Shown: piece after piece, positions 53,301 to 64,000 of the stretch | How the letters are laid out: each line of letters opens with the position of its first letter | Position numbering within the stretch: position 1 is the stretch's first letter | NCBI RefSeq assembly: GCF_010111755.1 | Contig: NC_088962.1 | Coordinates: 1-64,000 of the forward strand | DNA: 64,000 nt | From: Nakaseomyces glabratus | Lineage: Eukaryota; Ascomycota; Saccharomycetes; Saccharomycetales; Saccharomycetaceae | Direction of reading: 5' to 3' | Position numbers and translations under genes: made by a program | The notes under the pieces: model-generated | Told to the model about the DNA's origin: nothing | What the model saw: only the letters and a program-made list of their open reading frames with translations | The model's database searches: none

Positions 53301-54457
53301 CAGCATACTGTGAAAATGATACGGATTGCAGACGAAAGCTCGTTTTATCATATTTTAGTGAAGAGTTTGATCCAATAAATTGTAATAAGAATTGTGATAA
53401 TTGCCGTAACAGCAGTAGTGTAACTAAAGAAGAGAGAGATGTTACGTCGACCGCAATTTCTATTGTAAAATTAGTACAATCAATTCAAAATCAAAAGGTT
53501 ACTTTAATCTACTGTCAAAATATATTCAAAGGGTCTAGAAATTCCAAGATTGTTCAGGCAGGTCATGATATGCTTCCACAGCACGGTGCTGGAAAAAACT
53601 TGACTAAGTCTGAAATAGAAAGAATATTCTTTCATTTGATTACTAAACGAATTTTACAAGAATATTCAAAAGTTAACAACGCAGGGTTTTCTTCCAGTTA
53701 TGTCAAAGTTGGTGATGGGTGTAGAGATCTGTTAAATGGAAAACTTCAACTAAAAATCCAGTTTTCAGTGTCGGAAGGGAATTCCAGATCGTCCGCAGGA
53801 CTTCCTAAATCTAATTCATCAAATACCAATAATTACGACAGATCTTTAACTAAAAACATTACTGCAAATAATGATTCTGAACAACATCTTAGAAATTATG
53901 CATATAGTCCCTCTAATTCTGAACGCATGCGAGCAGAAAGCTCAAAACATACCGGTTCCACTCAAGAGGTGAATGACCTAAAATCCGCATATGATCGTCT
54001 AAGAAATGCAGCAATAAGTTGGGGATCAAGAATGGTTCCAGCAGTAAATAAATTCATGGACGATAATGTTCTTAGACGACTGGCTGCAATTCTACCTGCC
54101 ACAGAAGAGGAGTTCATTGGAATAGTTGGCAATAACAGCACTGATTCTAAGAAGTATAAGTATTTCAAAGATATTTTCATTGATTTGCGTAAAAGAAGAA
54201 TTGAGAGGATGTGTAATTTGTCTTCCAATTTTGCTTTTAATGAGGAGGGACAAAGCCAGATTGATACAATGGAAATCCAGACAACATCTAGGTTTTTTAA
54301 CAATACCGATGAAAACAAGAATCTAGTCTCCCTAACACCTTATGAACAAAGTACTCAAGTATCTAAAGGTGTTAACGCTAGGACAGCAGGCGGGAAAAAG
54401 TACAAGAGGAATTTTAACTATAAGAGATATAGAAACTACAATAAATGGAAGAAATAG
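50342..54457 (+). CDS. SGS1: RecQ-family 3'-5' DNA helicase Sgs1
   Basis: The 1371-residue protein matches S. cerevisiae Sgs1 (1447), the BLM/WRN homologue. With Top3-Rmi1 it dissolves double Holliday junctions, and with Dna2 it resects double-strand breaks. The first residues (MVTKPSNNLRREHAWLKE) are the Top3/Rmi1-binding end. Residues about 30-600 are long, acidic and mostly disordered. The helicase core follows: Walker A MPTGGGKS (lysine near 654), DEAH at about 757-760 (VVDEAHCVSNWGHDFRP), motif VI QETGRAGRDG near 940. The RQC zinc-binding cysteines come next (CDNCRNS near 1020). The HRDC domain is at about 1208-1270 (LRRLAAILPATEEEF), then a basic tail. It is convergent with GCV2, with 224 bp between stops. 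Confidence 0.98.
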   Translation: MVTKPSNNLRREHAWLKESNIFDNDNDILLSTLSKQFSNKKSTNEYNKGSLILHNVGSIDRNETIEVLDDDDDDDIILTNISKPNELSKAQTATSSPKNNMNPNAMNEIQRDVSTSSRVVSTYSGSNSYPFISKDISPKNVCNSSDNLQQSTLPVVYRDKRSNKTIDGSIPVLKAQKELIEKLKDLNKTMTSKIDIMESTSLSEDYKRTQINTVINPKIKSKQSEIEKMELKLETLSQEIKNISHILSDISNENVFKNIKSQKFDSQRASITANNSLTDLQINEGFNNNITKNNRDFNPIPDNSVIRGQQVNMSSFQEESLYIDSYNEPNTQSRAPYTRQMRDRHQINYRIPEADEPFEYRVGKLQPTIASDDTTYDAENTDNPDEDGYLTTQDGEKHSDVHQSDLDFIEDSPSEITHDTAYVETNNNETSSRIQIIMSSPNRLDEYGPSVQSQIDLSGDSLDSNHNVGYKMEYIGESDFNINTGATNTKHTEVIENLSTDSDNWGEVENLTDYDAESFDEERENKTRVSDIEELDNELEIITERKIGNGDGFMLTSVKKEESAIVSLSESHPTSLTDDELEEDISLLGVAENAESPPHTHITDVVSPNSWTKEVYKKLKTVFNLTSFRSNQEEAINATLSGKDVFVLMPTGGGKSLCYQLPAIVKGGCTKGTTIVISPLISLMQDQVEHLQKLNVKARMLSSKGGIDEKNHTFNLFINGFLDLIYLSPEMISVSEKCKTAIEKLYQNKQLARIVVDEAHCVSNWGHDFRPDYKQLSYFKVQYPDIPMMALTATASEQVQMDIVFNLKLKDNLFLRQSFNRTNLYYEVRKKTKNTIFEICDTIKQQFRNQTGIIYCHSKNSCEQTAQQMQRNGIKCAYYHAGMEADERLQVQREWQNDNLQVICATVAFGMGIDKADVRFVFHFTVPRTLEGYYQETGRAGRDGNYSYCITYYSFRDVRTMQTMIQKDKNLDGINKQKHLDKLQQVTAYCENDTDCRRKLVLSYFSEEFDPINCNKNCDNCRNSSSVTKEERDVTSTAISIVKLVQSIQNQKVTLIYCQNIFKGSRNSKIVQAGHDMLPQHGAGKNLTKSEIERIFFHLITKRILQEYSKVNNAGFSSSYVKVGDGCRDLLNGKLQLKIQFSVSEGNSRSSAGLPKSNSSNTNNYDRSLTKNITANNDSEQHLRNYAYSPSNSERMRAESSKHTGSTQEVNDLKSAYDRLRNAAISWGSRMVPAVNKFMDDNVLRRLAAILPATEEEFIGIVGNNSTDSKKYKYFKDIFIDLRKRRIERMCNLSSNFAFNEEGQSQIDTMEIQTTSRFFNNTDENKNLVSLTPYEQSTQVSKGVNARTAGGKKYKRNFNYKRYRNYNKWKK

Positions 54458-54681
54458 ACATTTTATATTTTTAATGATCTAAATAGCGCATATAAATAGA
54501 AAAAGTTAAAGGTACAGTCTAAATCTCGTTATAACACTCTCCTATATTTTTCGTTCTTGCCTGCTAAATACAAATACTATTAATCAGTGCATATTATTAT
54601 TATATTCTTAATCTTATTATTATTATAATCAGCCTCGAGGTTATACTTACTACATAAAAATCAAAATGGGTGATATCCTGA

Positions 54682-57600
54682 TCATTCCTCGGCCATCTCT
54701 TCAACAGACGGACATGTGCAAATCAAATGAGTGTCCCCAAACTTGTCATCTACACGAGCAACAGTTGGCCAGAATTTGCTAGTCTTTAGGAAAGCAAGTG
54801 GAAAGGCAGCTTGCTCTCTTGTATATCCTCTAGTTTCCCAATCTGTAGAGGAGATTAAATCTGATAAAGGATGTGGAGCATTTTTTATCACCATTCCTTC
54901 CGGTTTACCCGCGATATAGTCATCAATTTCTTTTCTAATAGAAATCATAGAATCAACAAATCTGTCAAGTTCTTCTCGATTTTCAGATTCAGTAGGTTCA
55001 ACCATAAGAGTACCAGGTACTGGGAAAGCCAAAGTGGGAGCATGGAATCCATAATCCTGTAGTCTCTTAGCAACATCAATAGCCTCTATTCCCTTTGCCT
55101 TAAATTCTCTCAAATCTATGATGAACTCGTGAGCACAATGCTTCACATCTTCACCATTTACAAACATTATCTTATAGTGCTCTTTTAATCTAGCCATCAT
55201 ATAGTTCGAATTCAACGTTGCAATCACTGTAGAAAATGGTAGACCTTCTTCCCCCATCATATTTACATACGCATAGGAAATAGGCAAAACTAATGCGTTA
55301 CCATATGGCGCAGACGAAACAGAGTCAATAGATTTGTTTGATCCAATCTCAGTAATCATATCTGTAACATCATGTCTTGGTAAGAAAGGGGCCAGATGTT
55401 CTTTAACACAAATTGGAGCACCAGCAGGTCCACCACCGCCATGAGGAATAGCAAATGTTTTATGCAAGTTCAGATGACAAACATCAGCTCCTAGATCACC
55501 TGGAGATGTTAAACCAACTTGTGCATTCATGTTAGCACCATCTAGATACACCTGACCGCCGCAAGAATGAACAATATCAAATGCCTCCTTGATATCAGGT
55601 TCATAAAGACCATATGTGGAAGGATATGTAATCATGACTGCAGCAATATCGTCCTTGTATTTCTCGGCCTTCTCCTTTAAATCAGCCAAATCCAACGCAC
55701 CGTTCTGCAAACAATTGATAGGAATAACCTTCAAGCCGCACATTGCTGCTGATGCAGGATTAGTACCATGTGCGGAAATTGGTATTAGACACAAATTTCT
55801 ATGTCCTTCTCCAATATCCTCGAGATAGGATCTAATAACTCTCAAACCAGTATACTCACCTTGAGCTCCCGAATTTGGCTGAAGAGATACACTATGAAAT
55901 CCAGTAATGGAGCTAAAATCTTCCTCTATTGCCGTTATTAATTCCTTATATCCTTGAACCTGGTCAACTGGTTGGAATGGATGGATATTAGCAAATTGTG
56001 GCCATGTAATAGGCATCATTTCAAAGGTGCTGTTCAACTTCATTGTACATGACCCCAGAGGGATCATAGAGTTTGCTAAGGAAAGATCCCTACTTTGCAA
56101 ATGATGCAAATATCTTAGCATAGCTGTCTCTGTGTGATATCTATTAAAGACAGGATTTTGTAGGAATTGAGACTTTCTTTGCAATTCCTTAGGAAATTCT
56201 GGAAGAATTCCAGAATCCTTAATAGAGCTACTTATTGATGAATTCTTCTTTAGATTGCAAAATAGCCTTATCATGTCCTCCAAGTCATCTATGGTTTTCT
56301 TTTCATCAAAAGAGATGGATACCGTCCTATTATTGACAGCAAATACATTGGTATTGAATTCTGAAAGCGCTAATTCCAAAAACTGGTCAGCAGTGGTACC
56401 TTCCTTAAGTTCAATTGTTAATGTATCAAACCAACTATTGTTCAACAGCTTATGTTCAGAATGTTCACTAATGGCATTTGCTAAAACCGTGGTCATACCG
56501 TACACACGCTTAGCAATATTTTTTAGTCCTTCGGGGCCGTGATACACACAGTAGTTAGCAGACACATTGGCTAACAAAGCTTGTGCTGTGCAAATATTTG
56601 AAGTGGCCTTATCACGCTTAATGTGTTGCTCTCTGGTCTGCAGTGCCAATCTAAGAGCAGTATTACCGAGTCTGTCTTTCGAAACACCAACAATTCTACC
56701 AGGAATTTTTCTGTTTAGCTTTTCTGTAACAGAAAAGAAGGCAGCATGTGGCCCACCATAAGCTAGAGGCACACCAAATCTTTGTGATGAGCCAAGACAT
56801 ATATCGGCACCAAAAGTAGATGGAGGTTCTAGGAGGGTCAACGCAAGTAAGTCCGTTGCGACAGAAAACAAACAGTTACTGGAATGCAAAAGACCAGATA
56901 TAGTGTTTAATTTATCAGTAGTTGGTATGTTACCATTGGTATCAGGATATTGAACAAGACCACCAAATGAATTATCCAACAGTTCTTTAGAAAGCTTATC
57001 CTCGATCTCTTTATTGGACAGCTCATTAAAGTCGATTTCCAAAAGCTCGATATTGAACGGTTTTGCTCTAGTTTTCAGAACAGATTTCGTTTGTGGATGC
57101 AAATTCTTATCTATAATGAAATTTAATTTTTGATTTGGAGATGACTTTTTGATCTTTTTAGATTTCAAGGAATGGTATGATAACAGCATCGCTTCACCGG
57201 CTGCAGTACCTTCATCCAGTAAAGAGGAATTTGCAACAGGCAAACCCGTCAAATCACTCACCACAGTTTGGAAATTTAAAAGAGATTCCAATCTACCCTG
57301 AGATATTTCGGGTTGATATGGTGTGTATGAAGTATACCATTCTGGACACTCTAAGACATTTCTTTGAATCACTGGTGGCAGAATTGTATCATAGTAGCCC
57401 TTACCAATATAGTTCTTAACTTTATAGTTATTTTTCTCAGCTATTTGAGCCAAATGGTTTAACATAGCAGTCTCATTAAAGACACCCTTTGGCGAGGACT
57501 TAAATTTTAAACCATCTTTCATGCCTAAAATTTTGCTAGGAACCATGTCGTTGACAAAATCGCTTAGATCGTTATAATTAGAATTGACTGTCTTGAGCAT

Positions 57601-57780
57601 TTCGTCCACATCTTTAGGATTAGGTCCGAGGTGCCTTCTTTGAAATGTATCCAATCTATCATTCTTGCTATCCAATGGATCAGCATGATATATCTGTTTG
57701 AATTTAGTGCTGGAAACGTCTGTGGCATATAGTCTTCTTAGACCGGTCCAAGAACGCTTAATAGCGGTTCCTTTCAACAT
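54682..57780 (-). CDS. GCV2: Glycine decarboxylase, P protein of the glycine cleavage complex
   Basis: The 1032-residue PLP enzyme removes CO2 from glycine and passes the aminomethyl group to lipoylated H protein (Gcv3) in mitochondria. The first 30 or so residues, basic and hydroxylated ([20 protein letters not shown]), are a mitochondrial presequence. The N-terminal half ([31 protein letters not shown]) is the catalytically silent repeat. The C-terminal half holds the active site, with the PLP lysine at about K774 in [18 protein letters not shown]. The length is normal for the family. It is convergent with SGS1 and divergent from MRPS17 across a 2.1-kb gap. Confidence 0.98.
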   Translation of the reverse strand: MLKGTAIKRSWTGLRRLYATDVSSTKFKQIYHADPLDSKNDRLDTFQRRHLGPNPKDVDEMLKTVNSNYNDLSDFVNDMVPSKILGMKDGLKFKSSPKGVFNETAMLNHLAQIAEKNNYKVKNYIGKGYYDTILPPVIQRNVLECPEWYTSYTPYQPEISQGRLESLLNFQTVVSDLTGLPVANSSLLDEGTAAGEAMLLSYHSLKSKKIKKSSPNQKLNFIIDKNLHPQTKSVLKTRAKPFNIELLEIDFNELSNKEIEDKLSKELLDNSFGGLVQYPDTNGNIPTTDKLNTISGLLHSSNCLFSVATDLLALTLLEPPSTFGADICLGSSQRFGVPLAYGGPHAAFFSVTEKLNRKIPGRIVGVSKDRLGNTALRLALQTREQHIKRDKATSNICTAQALLANVSANYCVYHGPEGLKNIAKRVYGMTTVLANAISEHSEHKLLNNSWFDTLTIELKEGTTADQFLELALSEFNTNVFAVNNRTVSISFDEKKTIDDLEDMIRLFCNLKKNSSISSSIKDSGILPEFPKELQRKSQFLQNPVFNRYHTETAMLRYLHHLQSRDLSLANSMIPLGSCTMKLNSTFEMMPITWPQFANIHPFQPVDQVQGYKELITAIEEDFSSITGFHSVSLQPNSGAQGEYTGLRVIRSYLEDIGEGHRNLCLIPISAHGTNPASAAMCGLKVIPINCLQNGALDLADLKEKAEKYKDDIAAVMITYPSTYGLYEPDIKEAFDIVHSCGGQVYLDGANMNAQVGLTSPGDLGADVCHLNLHKTFAIPHGGGGPAGAPICVKEHLAPFLPRHDVTDMITEIGSNKSIDSVSSAPYGNALVLPISYAYVNMMGEEGLPFSTVIATLNSNYMMARLKEHYKIMFVNGEDVKHCAHEFIIDLREFKAKGIEAIDVAKRLQDYGFHAPTLAFPVPGTLMVEPTESENREELDRFVDSMISIRKEIDDYIAGKPEGMVIKNAPHPLSDLISSTDWETRGYTREQAAFPLAFLKTSKFWPTVARVDDKFGDTHLICTCPSVEEMAEE

Positions 57781-59869
57781 GTCGGGTATATATAGTTAAG
57801 TTTTTGGTTTTAATTTTTTTTGCAGTTCTTAGTTTTGATTTGCAGTACTTTGAAGTGCAAGTAGTATTATCTAAATTATGAAGTGTCTCTCAATCCACTG
57901 TCTTCCTATTAGCTATCGCCGGTGTTAGAGTAGTACCACAAAATAGTTTCTATTTGGTGAATAGCCACATGAATAGAACTATAGAAGGTTACAAAAAAGA
58001 GTAAGAGACACCTAGACTCCCAAGTCACTTGAATTAACCAAAAACGTACATTGTTTATATACATATCGTTCTGATTATCTGACAACTGAACTCTTTCTCT
58101 TATTTATTTATTTCTCTTCTAATTTTACTCTTTCTTTCAAGGGCAGATAGCACCACTATCCTATTAGAGGTTAAAGTTTCACGTTGTTTCACGTCCTTAT
58201 CCTATACTCACAGAAAGTCACTTGTGTTGGAGTTCATAGCTCATCGCGACTCTTAGAAGCTGAACTCATTATGACTCTGTCTGGTGCATGTTTCTTATTT
58301 TATTTTTTTAACTCTTTTGGCATCCAATGTGGTAACTGGAATATACGGAGATGCAATCGAGATGCTCTACAGCCCGAAACGGTATGCTCCCTCCCTTTGC
58401 AAAATGTTAAAAGAAAGTGTGGAATAGAGAGAAGTTAGAGTACAGAGTTATTTCCTTCTCCATTCGGCCATCAACTAAAGTTTGCAGATAAGGTAGGCAA
58501 AAAAGTAGCTTTACCATCCATCCGATCCATTCATGTTCACGTAGGCCCTCTCTCGGATACCCTCACTGTAGTGTATAATATACATAGTAAGAGAGGGAAA
58601 GAGAAGGCAAGCTTTCGAAAGAGGTTCAGGATCGTGTTCGTATGGCATCCATCCCACACTCACAACTACCAACCTCCCTCCATCGACAAACAGGGGAAAG
58701 TCACTTATCAGTAGTACAAAATCTCGTCAACAAGAAAGTTGACTCCTTATAAAACGATGGTGACTTCTTTGTTGGAATCATCGTAAATTTATGGAAAATG
58801 TTTGACTCCCTCTGCGTGTCCCATCGTACTATATCTCTCATTCTCGGTAGTTGCTTTTGAGCATATCACACAGATGATTAAGCCTTATCTTTGACAAAGC
58901 TGGTTGCTCTGGTTCAAAAATCACCAAGGCAAGGAAAGAGTGGAAAGTACACAACACAAGGGATATATATTTTCCTGGCTACAAAGTTGTGCTTGCACAC
59001 TACAACAGGAACCGAAGGTTTAAGTTCCTAAGGAGTTGGCTATATCTACTGAGATCCTGCTATGTTGAAGATGCATAGATAAGCACCATTTTTCTAATCT
59101 TATCTCTTATATAATCTCACCATCTACACATTTGTGCATTCGCCAGTGTGATAACATCTCCTTGGCCTCGGGATTAAGCCTGTATGAACTTAGGAGAGCC
59201 TCTCCTCTTCTCAATACTACCCCCAACGAAAGCACTTGTGTGCCAGCCTACCCTCCTACAAAATCAACTATCTCAGCACATCGTAGTTTATACCATATAT
59301 ACCCAGTCCTTGGAACATCGAAACTATCGATCTCACTAAAATGTATGCCCAATTATCATGGGCAACAGAACCAAAGCACTATGCCTATGATGTTCTCTTG
59401 AGAGCTTAGCATCCTAGTCTCGTGATATGTCACTGCAGCAGCAGCCCGCGACTCTCTTCCACTGGCGAGAAACTCGGGAACAAACTCTCAGGACAGTGTT
59501 CTCGATTCAGTTGCTGGGCAGTAATGCGGCAAGCTATCAGTTACAGATGGAATATTAGTGCTGAGATTTGCTTTGACGTTCAGGGATTCAATACCAAGAA
59601 GAGTAGCTCTATTCTGTTCCTGAGTCCATAGCTATATTGCCGCCTCTTCAACTAATTGTCGCTTTCACAGAATTCCTCAACTGGGAACGTTACTCTGCAA
59701 ATAGGTATCCTGAACGTATTGAGCTGAATTTTTTCTCTCAGATTATCAACTGGTATTTAACAATAATAACACCCAAGACCAACAATAGTAAATTGCCGCT
59801 ACAAATAGTGCTCTTAAAGTTTAGATTGAATAAAGCAAATATCATCACCGTACAACAAACACAGTAAAT
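57781..59869. other. 2.1-kb GCV2-MRPS17 divergent intergenic region
   Basis: This region is unusually long for the core region and more GC-rich than other gaps. No frame is recognisable, and I found no tRNA or snRNA signature. Visible features are three TGACTC hexamers (58272, 58740, 58803), the core bound by Gcn4/Bas1, which control glycine-cleavage genes in S. cerevisiae, plus a CCCTCTCT/AGAGAGGG inverted repeat (about 58548-58600). Several pyrimidine-rich tracts lie at 58070-58150 and 58440-58570. It may hide a non-coding RNA or extended regulation; that is inference. Confidence 0.5.
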
Positions 59870-60595
59870 ATGGCAAGACAGAATTTCATTGGTTTGGTGG
59901 TGTCTCAAGGGAAGATGCAAAAGACGGTCAAAGTCAGAGTGGAGAGGAAAGTGTTTGACAAGAGAATTAATAAAGAATTGATGAAAAGAAAGGATTTCCT
60001 TGTCCACGATGAAGGTGAAATCACTCGTGAAGGTGACTTGGTCCGTATAGAGGCTACCAGACCTTTATCTAAATGGAAGTCTTTTGCCATTGCAGAGATT
60101 ATCAGAAACAAAGGTCAACAATTTGCTCTTTTTGAATCACAAGCCAAGGATGACGTCTTAAAAGAGGAAATGCAAAAAACAAAAGAGTTCTTGGAGAGAA
60201 GAGAAGCCAGACTAGGCCACACGGATAGCCAACTTCTAAAGGATGTCAAGTTTTTACAGTCATATTTTGGGAAAGTCAACAGTGAAGGTGGAAATGAGGC
60301 ACAAGCAAATGAGTTGAAGCAGGAATTGGAAAAGATAAAGCAAAGATACGGTGTACAAGAGTTCACCCCCAATACAGTTAAGCAACTGATAAAATTAGAT
60401 ATTCAAGGAGTCGAAGAAGACTTAATAGAGCAAAAGTCTAAGATAGATGCCATGCAGGGCAAACTCAACGACCTATTGCAAGAACCTTCAAAATGTATAG
60501 AATATCTTAAACAAAGAGGTGTCGAGTCCCCAGAACTATTGCAGAAAAATATAATGAAAAACCTTGTACGGAAGCACGTCTTAAAGGAACTATAA
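59870..60595 (+). CDS. MRPS17: Mitochondrial small-subunit ribosomal protein uS17m
   Basis: The 241-residue protein matches S. cerevisiae Mrps17 (237). Residues 1-85 are the uS17 OB-fold that binds 16S-like rRNA in the mitochondrial small subunit ([20 protein letters not shown], then [28 protein letters not shown]). The remaining roughly 155 residues are the charged, helical extension of fungal mitochondrial homologues ([35 protein letters not shown]). No classical cleavable presequence is evident, as in the S. cerevisiae protein. It is followed by the YMR187C orthologue on the same strand, the order found in S. cerevisiae. Confidence 0.96.
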   Translation: MARQNFIGLVVSQGKMQKTVKVRVERKVFDKRINKELMKRKDFLVHDEGEITREGDLVRIEATRPLSKWKSFAIAEIIRNKGQQFALFESQAKDDVLKEEMQKTKEFLERREARLGHTDSQLLKDVKFLQSYFGKVNSEGGNEAQANELKQELEKIKQRYGVQEFTPNTVKQLIKLDIQGVEEDLIEQKSKIDAMQGKLNDLLQEPSKCIEYLKQRGVESPELLQKNIMKNLVRKHVLKEL

Positions 60596-61077
60596 ACTCG
60601 AACTTGAGAGCGTTGAAGCAAATATTGAGATGCAAGCATTGTAATAGTGAGTCTTTTTTTTGCATTTTGCTTTCTTCAGGCCTGATATCGCCAAACAGAA
60701 AAAGTAAATATTGTACTTAGTATCTATCTCTGACATGTCATGTAAATATAAGAGAGCATTCATTTTTAGTTATTATAGGAATTAGATTAGGACCATTTAT
60801 ATCACATGTCAAATAACTGGTGCCCATCGATTCGCTCGCTTTTTAAATTTTGAAAACGATGCCCAAAATTTCAGTGTCTGATGGCGACTCCCCTAAATTA
60901 TATATACAATACATTAAACCAAAATATATAAAATAAATATTGAAAATGGATAGTATTGCCAATTAGATTCTTGAGAGTTGAACAGAAAACGACACAGATA
61001 CTTTAATATTGAACGGTCAATTCTACGACTAGCATTCTTGTTCTTAAAAGTCCAAACAACCTAACAGAATATTGGTG
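60596..61077. other. MRPS17 3' flank and promoter of the YMR187C-like gene
   Basis: This 482-bp AT-rich gap lies between two plus-strand genes, with T-rich sequence just past the MRPS17 stop (60651-60660). Nothing further is recognised. Confidence 0.55.
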
Positions 61078-62457
61078 ATGTGGTTAAAACAAAAATGGAA
61101 AGGAAGACAAAGAGTGAAGCTTGGTCTTTGTTGGGTGTGTTTGGAGGAAGAAGAGATTGATGATAACTGGCTGATCCAAAATTGTGATTGTAATTTACAA
61201 CTACACAAGAAATGCTATTTGAAATGGTTATATAATAGGAATTTCGATTTGAGTCAAAAGGTGTTCAGAACCTTGCTGCAAGAAAATATCGGAGAAACAG
61301 CAAACAGATACCAGGATGTAATTGATGAAGAAATTAGCAAAGAAGTGAAGAGAAGCTTCTATTGTTATTTTGATGGGCATAGAGACTTCCATAAACCTAC
61401 CTCAATCCCCTTACTTATTCTTACCAATCCTTTGTTAACCAAGATATTCTCACCTTTCATGCCCGCCTATTATAGGAGTTTATCCTCACACGAAGACGGT
61501 TCTTTAATTATCAACTATTTGAATAGGTTGCCTCCAATAAAATCTGGCCCCTGTCCCCAATGTAAAATGGATCCATTTGTTAAAAATGTTGAATATAAGT
61601 CAAAGTCCTGGATTTTAGATGTCATTTACAAACTGAGAACAAATCTCAGAATTATTTCTCTTCTTTCCTTCCCTGTATTAAGTCCTTTCAATATCTGCAA
61701 GTGGTGGTTAAAGCTGTCACTTTGGCAGCTCCGATGCGTATTCCCTGAAACTTTATTGCGAAAACTATTAAATATTAGTACTACAAAAGCTTTGGACGTG
61801 TATTTACAATCAGTGCCAGGAATCATGTCAATTCCACAAAGGACAAGCTCAGTTTTATCATTATTCCCCATTTACATCTACGAAGCACTCAACACCGATA
61901 CAAATCCTTCTATTGCATTTTTTGCATGGCCTGCTATGGCTTACATGAATTTGTCTTTGTATAATTTCAAGCAAAATGATCCATTAATAGTTGCTATGCT
62001 TTCAATGAAAGTTTTTTTGATCGTCTATAGAAAATACCTATCTGAAATGCTTTCTGGTTACTACAATCGAATCTTAAATGAAATATACGGGTCATTTTAT
62101 AATTCCGACGAAGTGATTTTTGAAATATTGGATAGCAATGTCAGTAATGAGAATATACTAATAAGAGATGAAATATTTGAGCATTGCCTGCGCTCAGTTC
62201 TTACACCTTTCAGCGCTAATATGGTGGGCCGAGGTTTGAGGTATTTGTACTCTTTAGTACGAAAATGTACAACAGTCAACTATCTTGCAAATTATAGCCC
62301 TGCTGAAATCCACGGTATAGCAAATATATTAGGGTTCGGATTATCTTTTGTTGCCCAAAAAGCATTCCATCTTTATTTAACAAAACTGCGAATTAAAGAG
62401 ATAAAAGAACTACAGAAAGCATCTGATACTTATGAGATTGACCAACTCGATATATAG
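61078..62457 (+). CDS. YMR187C orthologue, RING-CH-like protein of unknown function
   Basis: The first ATG, at 61078, gives 459 residues; the open frame extends two codons upstream only through TTG and GTG. Position between MRPS17 and HSC82 identifies it as the orthologue of uncharacterised S. cerevisiae YMR187C. The N-terminus has C18-x2-C21, C36-x-C38, H43-x2-C46 (CWVCLEEEE, CDCNLQLHKKC), then C159-x2-C162 (CPQC). This is the C4HC3 order of a RING-CH (RINGv) domain, split by about 110 residues. Hydrophobic stretches follow (near 185-225, 265-310), suggesting membrane association. RING-CH proteins are usually membrane E3 ubiquitin ligases; that role here is inference, and no function is established. 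Confidence 0.85.
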   Translation: MWLKQKWKGRQRVKLGLCWVCLEEEEIDDNWLIQNCDCNLQLHKKCYLKWLYNRNFDLSQKVFRTLLQENIGETANRYQDVIDEEISKEVKRSFYCYFDGHRDFHKPTSIPLLILTNPLLTKIFSPFMPAYYRSLSSHEDGSLIINYLNRLPPIKSGPCPQCKMDPFVKNVEYKSKSWILDVIYKLRTNLRIISLLSFPVLSPFNICKWWLKLSLWQLRCVFPETLLRKLLNISTTKALDVYLQSVPGIMSIPQRTSSVLSLFPIYIYEALNTDTNPSIAFFAWPAMAYMNLSLYNFKQNDPLIVAMLSMKVFLIVYRKYLSEMLSGYYNRILNEIYGSFYNSDEVIFEILDSNVSNENILIRDEIFEHCLRSVLTPFSANMVGRGLRYLYSLVRKCTTVNYLANYSPAEIHGIANILGFGLSFVAQKAFHLYLTKLRIKEIKELQKASDTYEIDQLDI

Positions 62458-62804
62458 TTCTCGGGTTATTCGATTTCAATTATCTTAGTATCGATGGTTT
62501 TTTGTAAGTCTCACTTGTAAGAAATGTAATTACGATAGAAATGTTTTTATTTGATATGCAATTTTTAAGCCGGGACAATATTATATGCATAAGTTCTGAA
62601 AACATTATTAGGTATGTCCAAAATATTAAGAACAGATACTAAGAATTTAAAATATTTTGCTGTATAAAAAAATTAGAAATTTACATAGATATTTAATGAA
62701 CTGAATGAGAAATGAGGTTATTAAGTTGAACATATAGAAACGTAAGCATCGACCAAAAAAAAAATGGCATTTCATCTATAATAATATGGATGCTTCTATT
62801 ATGC
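62458..62804. other. Convergent 3' region between the YMR187C-like gene and HSC82
   Basis: This 347-bp AT-rich gap lies between convergent genes, with an A tract near 62756-62764. It presumably carries both polyadenylation regions. No gene is seen. Confidence 0.6.

Positions 62805-64000
<1,196 letters not shown>

Noticed and set aside
57781..59869. Centromere, RNase P/MRP RNA or snRNA in the long gap
   Set aside because: No CDEI/CDEIII pair with an AT-rich core, and no match to remembered conserved cores of these RNAs. It remains unexplained rather than assigned.
61072..61077. Upstream start for the YMR187C-like gene
   Set aside because: The two extra codons are TTG and GTG; the first ATG is at 61078.

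Overview
The window is a chromosome end from a budding yeast, most likely Candida glabrata (Nakaseomyces glabratus). Positions 1-980 are a tandem 16-nt repeat, ACAGCACCCAGACCCC (reverse complement GGGGTCTGGGTGCTGT), which is the known C. glabrata telomere repeat. The two giant cell-wall genes carry the SHITT and SFFIT megasatellites described in that species. All core genes have clear Saccharomyces cerevisiae orthologues. I recall ERG20 lying near the left end of C. glabrata chromosome L, but that is memory and was not checked.

Layout: (1) 1-1138 telomere, first canonical and then degenerate. (2) 1139-3711 gene-free subtelomere with four Tbf1-type ARCCCTAA sites and a thrice-repeated TCTCGCGTTTTTCGCA motif. 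(3) 3712-13614, minus strand: a 3300-residue GPI-type adhesin with 7 SFFIT units and about 38 nearly identical SHITT units. (4) 13615-25493: a 12-kb gene graveyard holding a decayed zinc-cluster regulator, a decayed PA14-type adhesin with single SFFIT and SHITT units, and other broken coding stretches. (5) 25494-35219, minus strand: a second adhesin of about 3241 residues with an Hyr/Iff-like N-terminus, a Gly/Ser-rich stalk carrying four SHITT-like cassettes, and a silk-like Ala/Gly/Asn/Gln region. (6) 35220-40143: a spacer. (7) From 40144 onward: dense, conserved core genes TAF2, ERG20, EBP2, RAD10, GIM5, SGS1, GCV2, MRPS17, a YMR187C orthologue and HSC82, which is cut by the window end.

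The subtelomeric half is a surface-protein locus. Both living genes point toward the telomere, share the SHITT module with each other and with the dead copy between them, and appear to change by repeat expansion, contraction and gene conversion. The core half is housekeeping: transcription initiation, isoprenoid synthesis, ribosome biogenesis, DNA repair, prefoldin, RecQ helicase, glycine cleavage, mitoribosome and Hsp90. Its last five genes keep the exact order and relative orientation of S. cerevisiae YMR190C-YMR186W. GIM5 needs a spliced 19-nt first exon that simple ORF calling misses.
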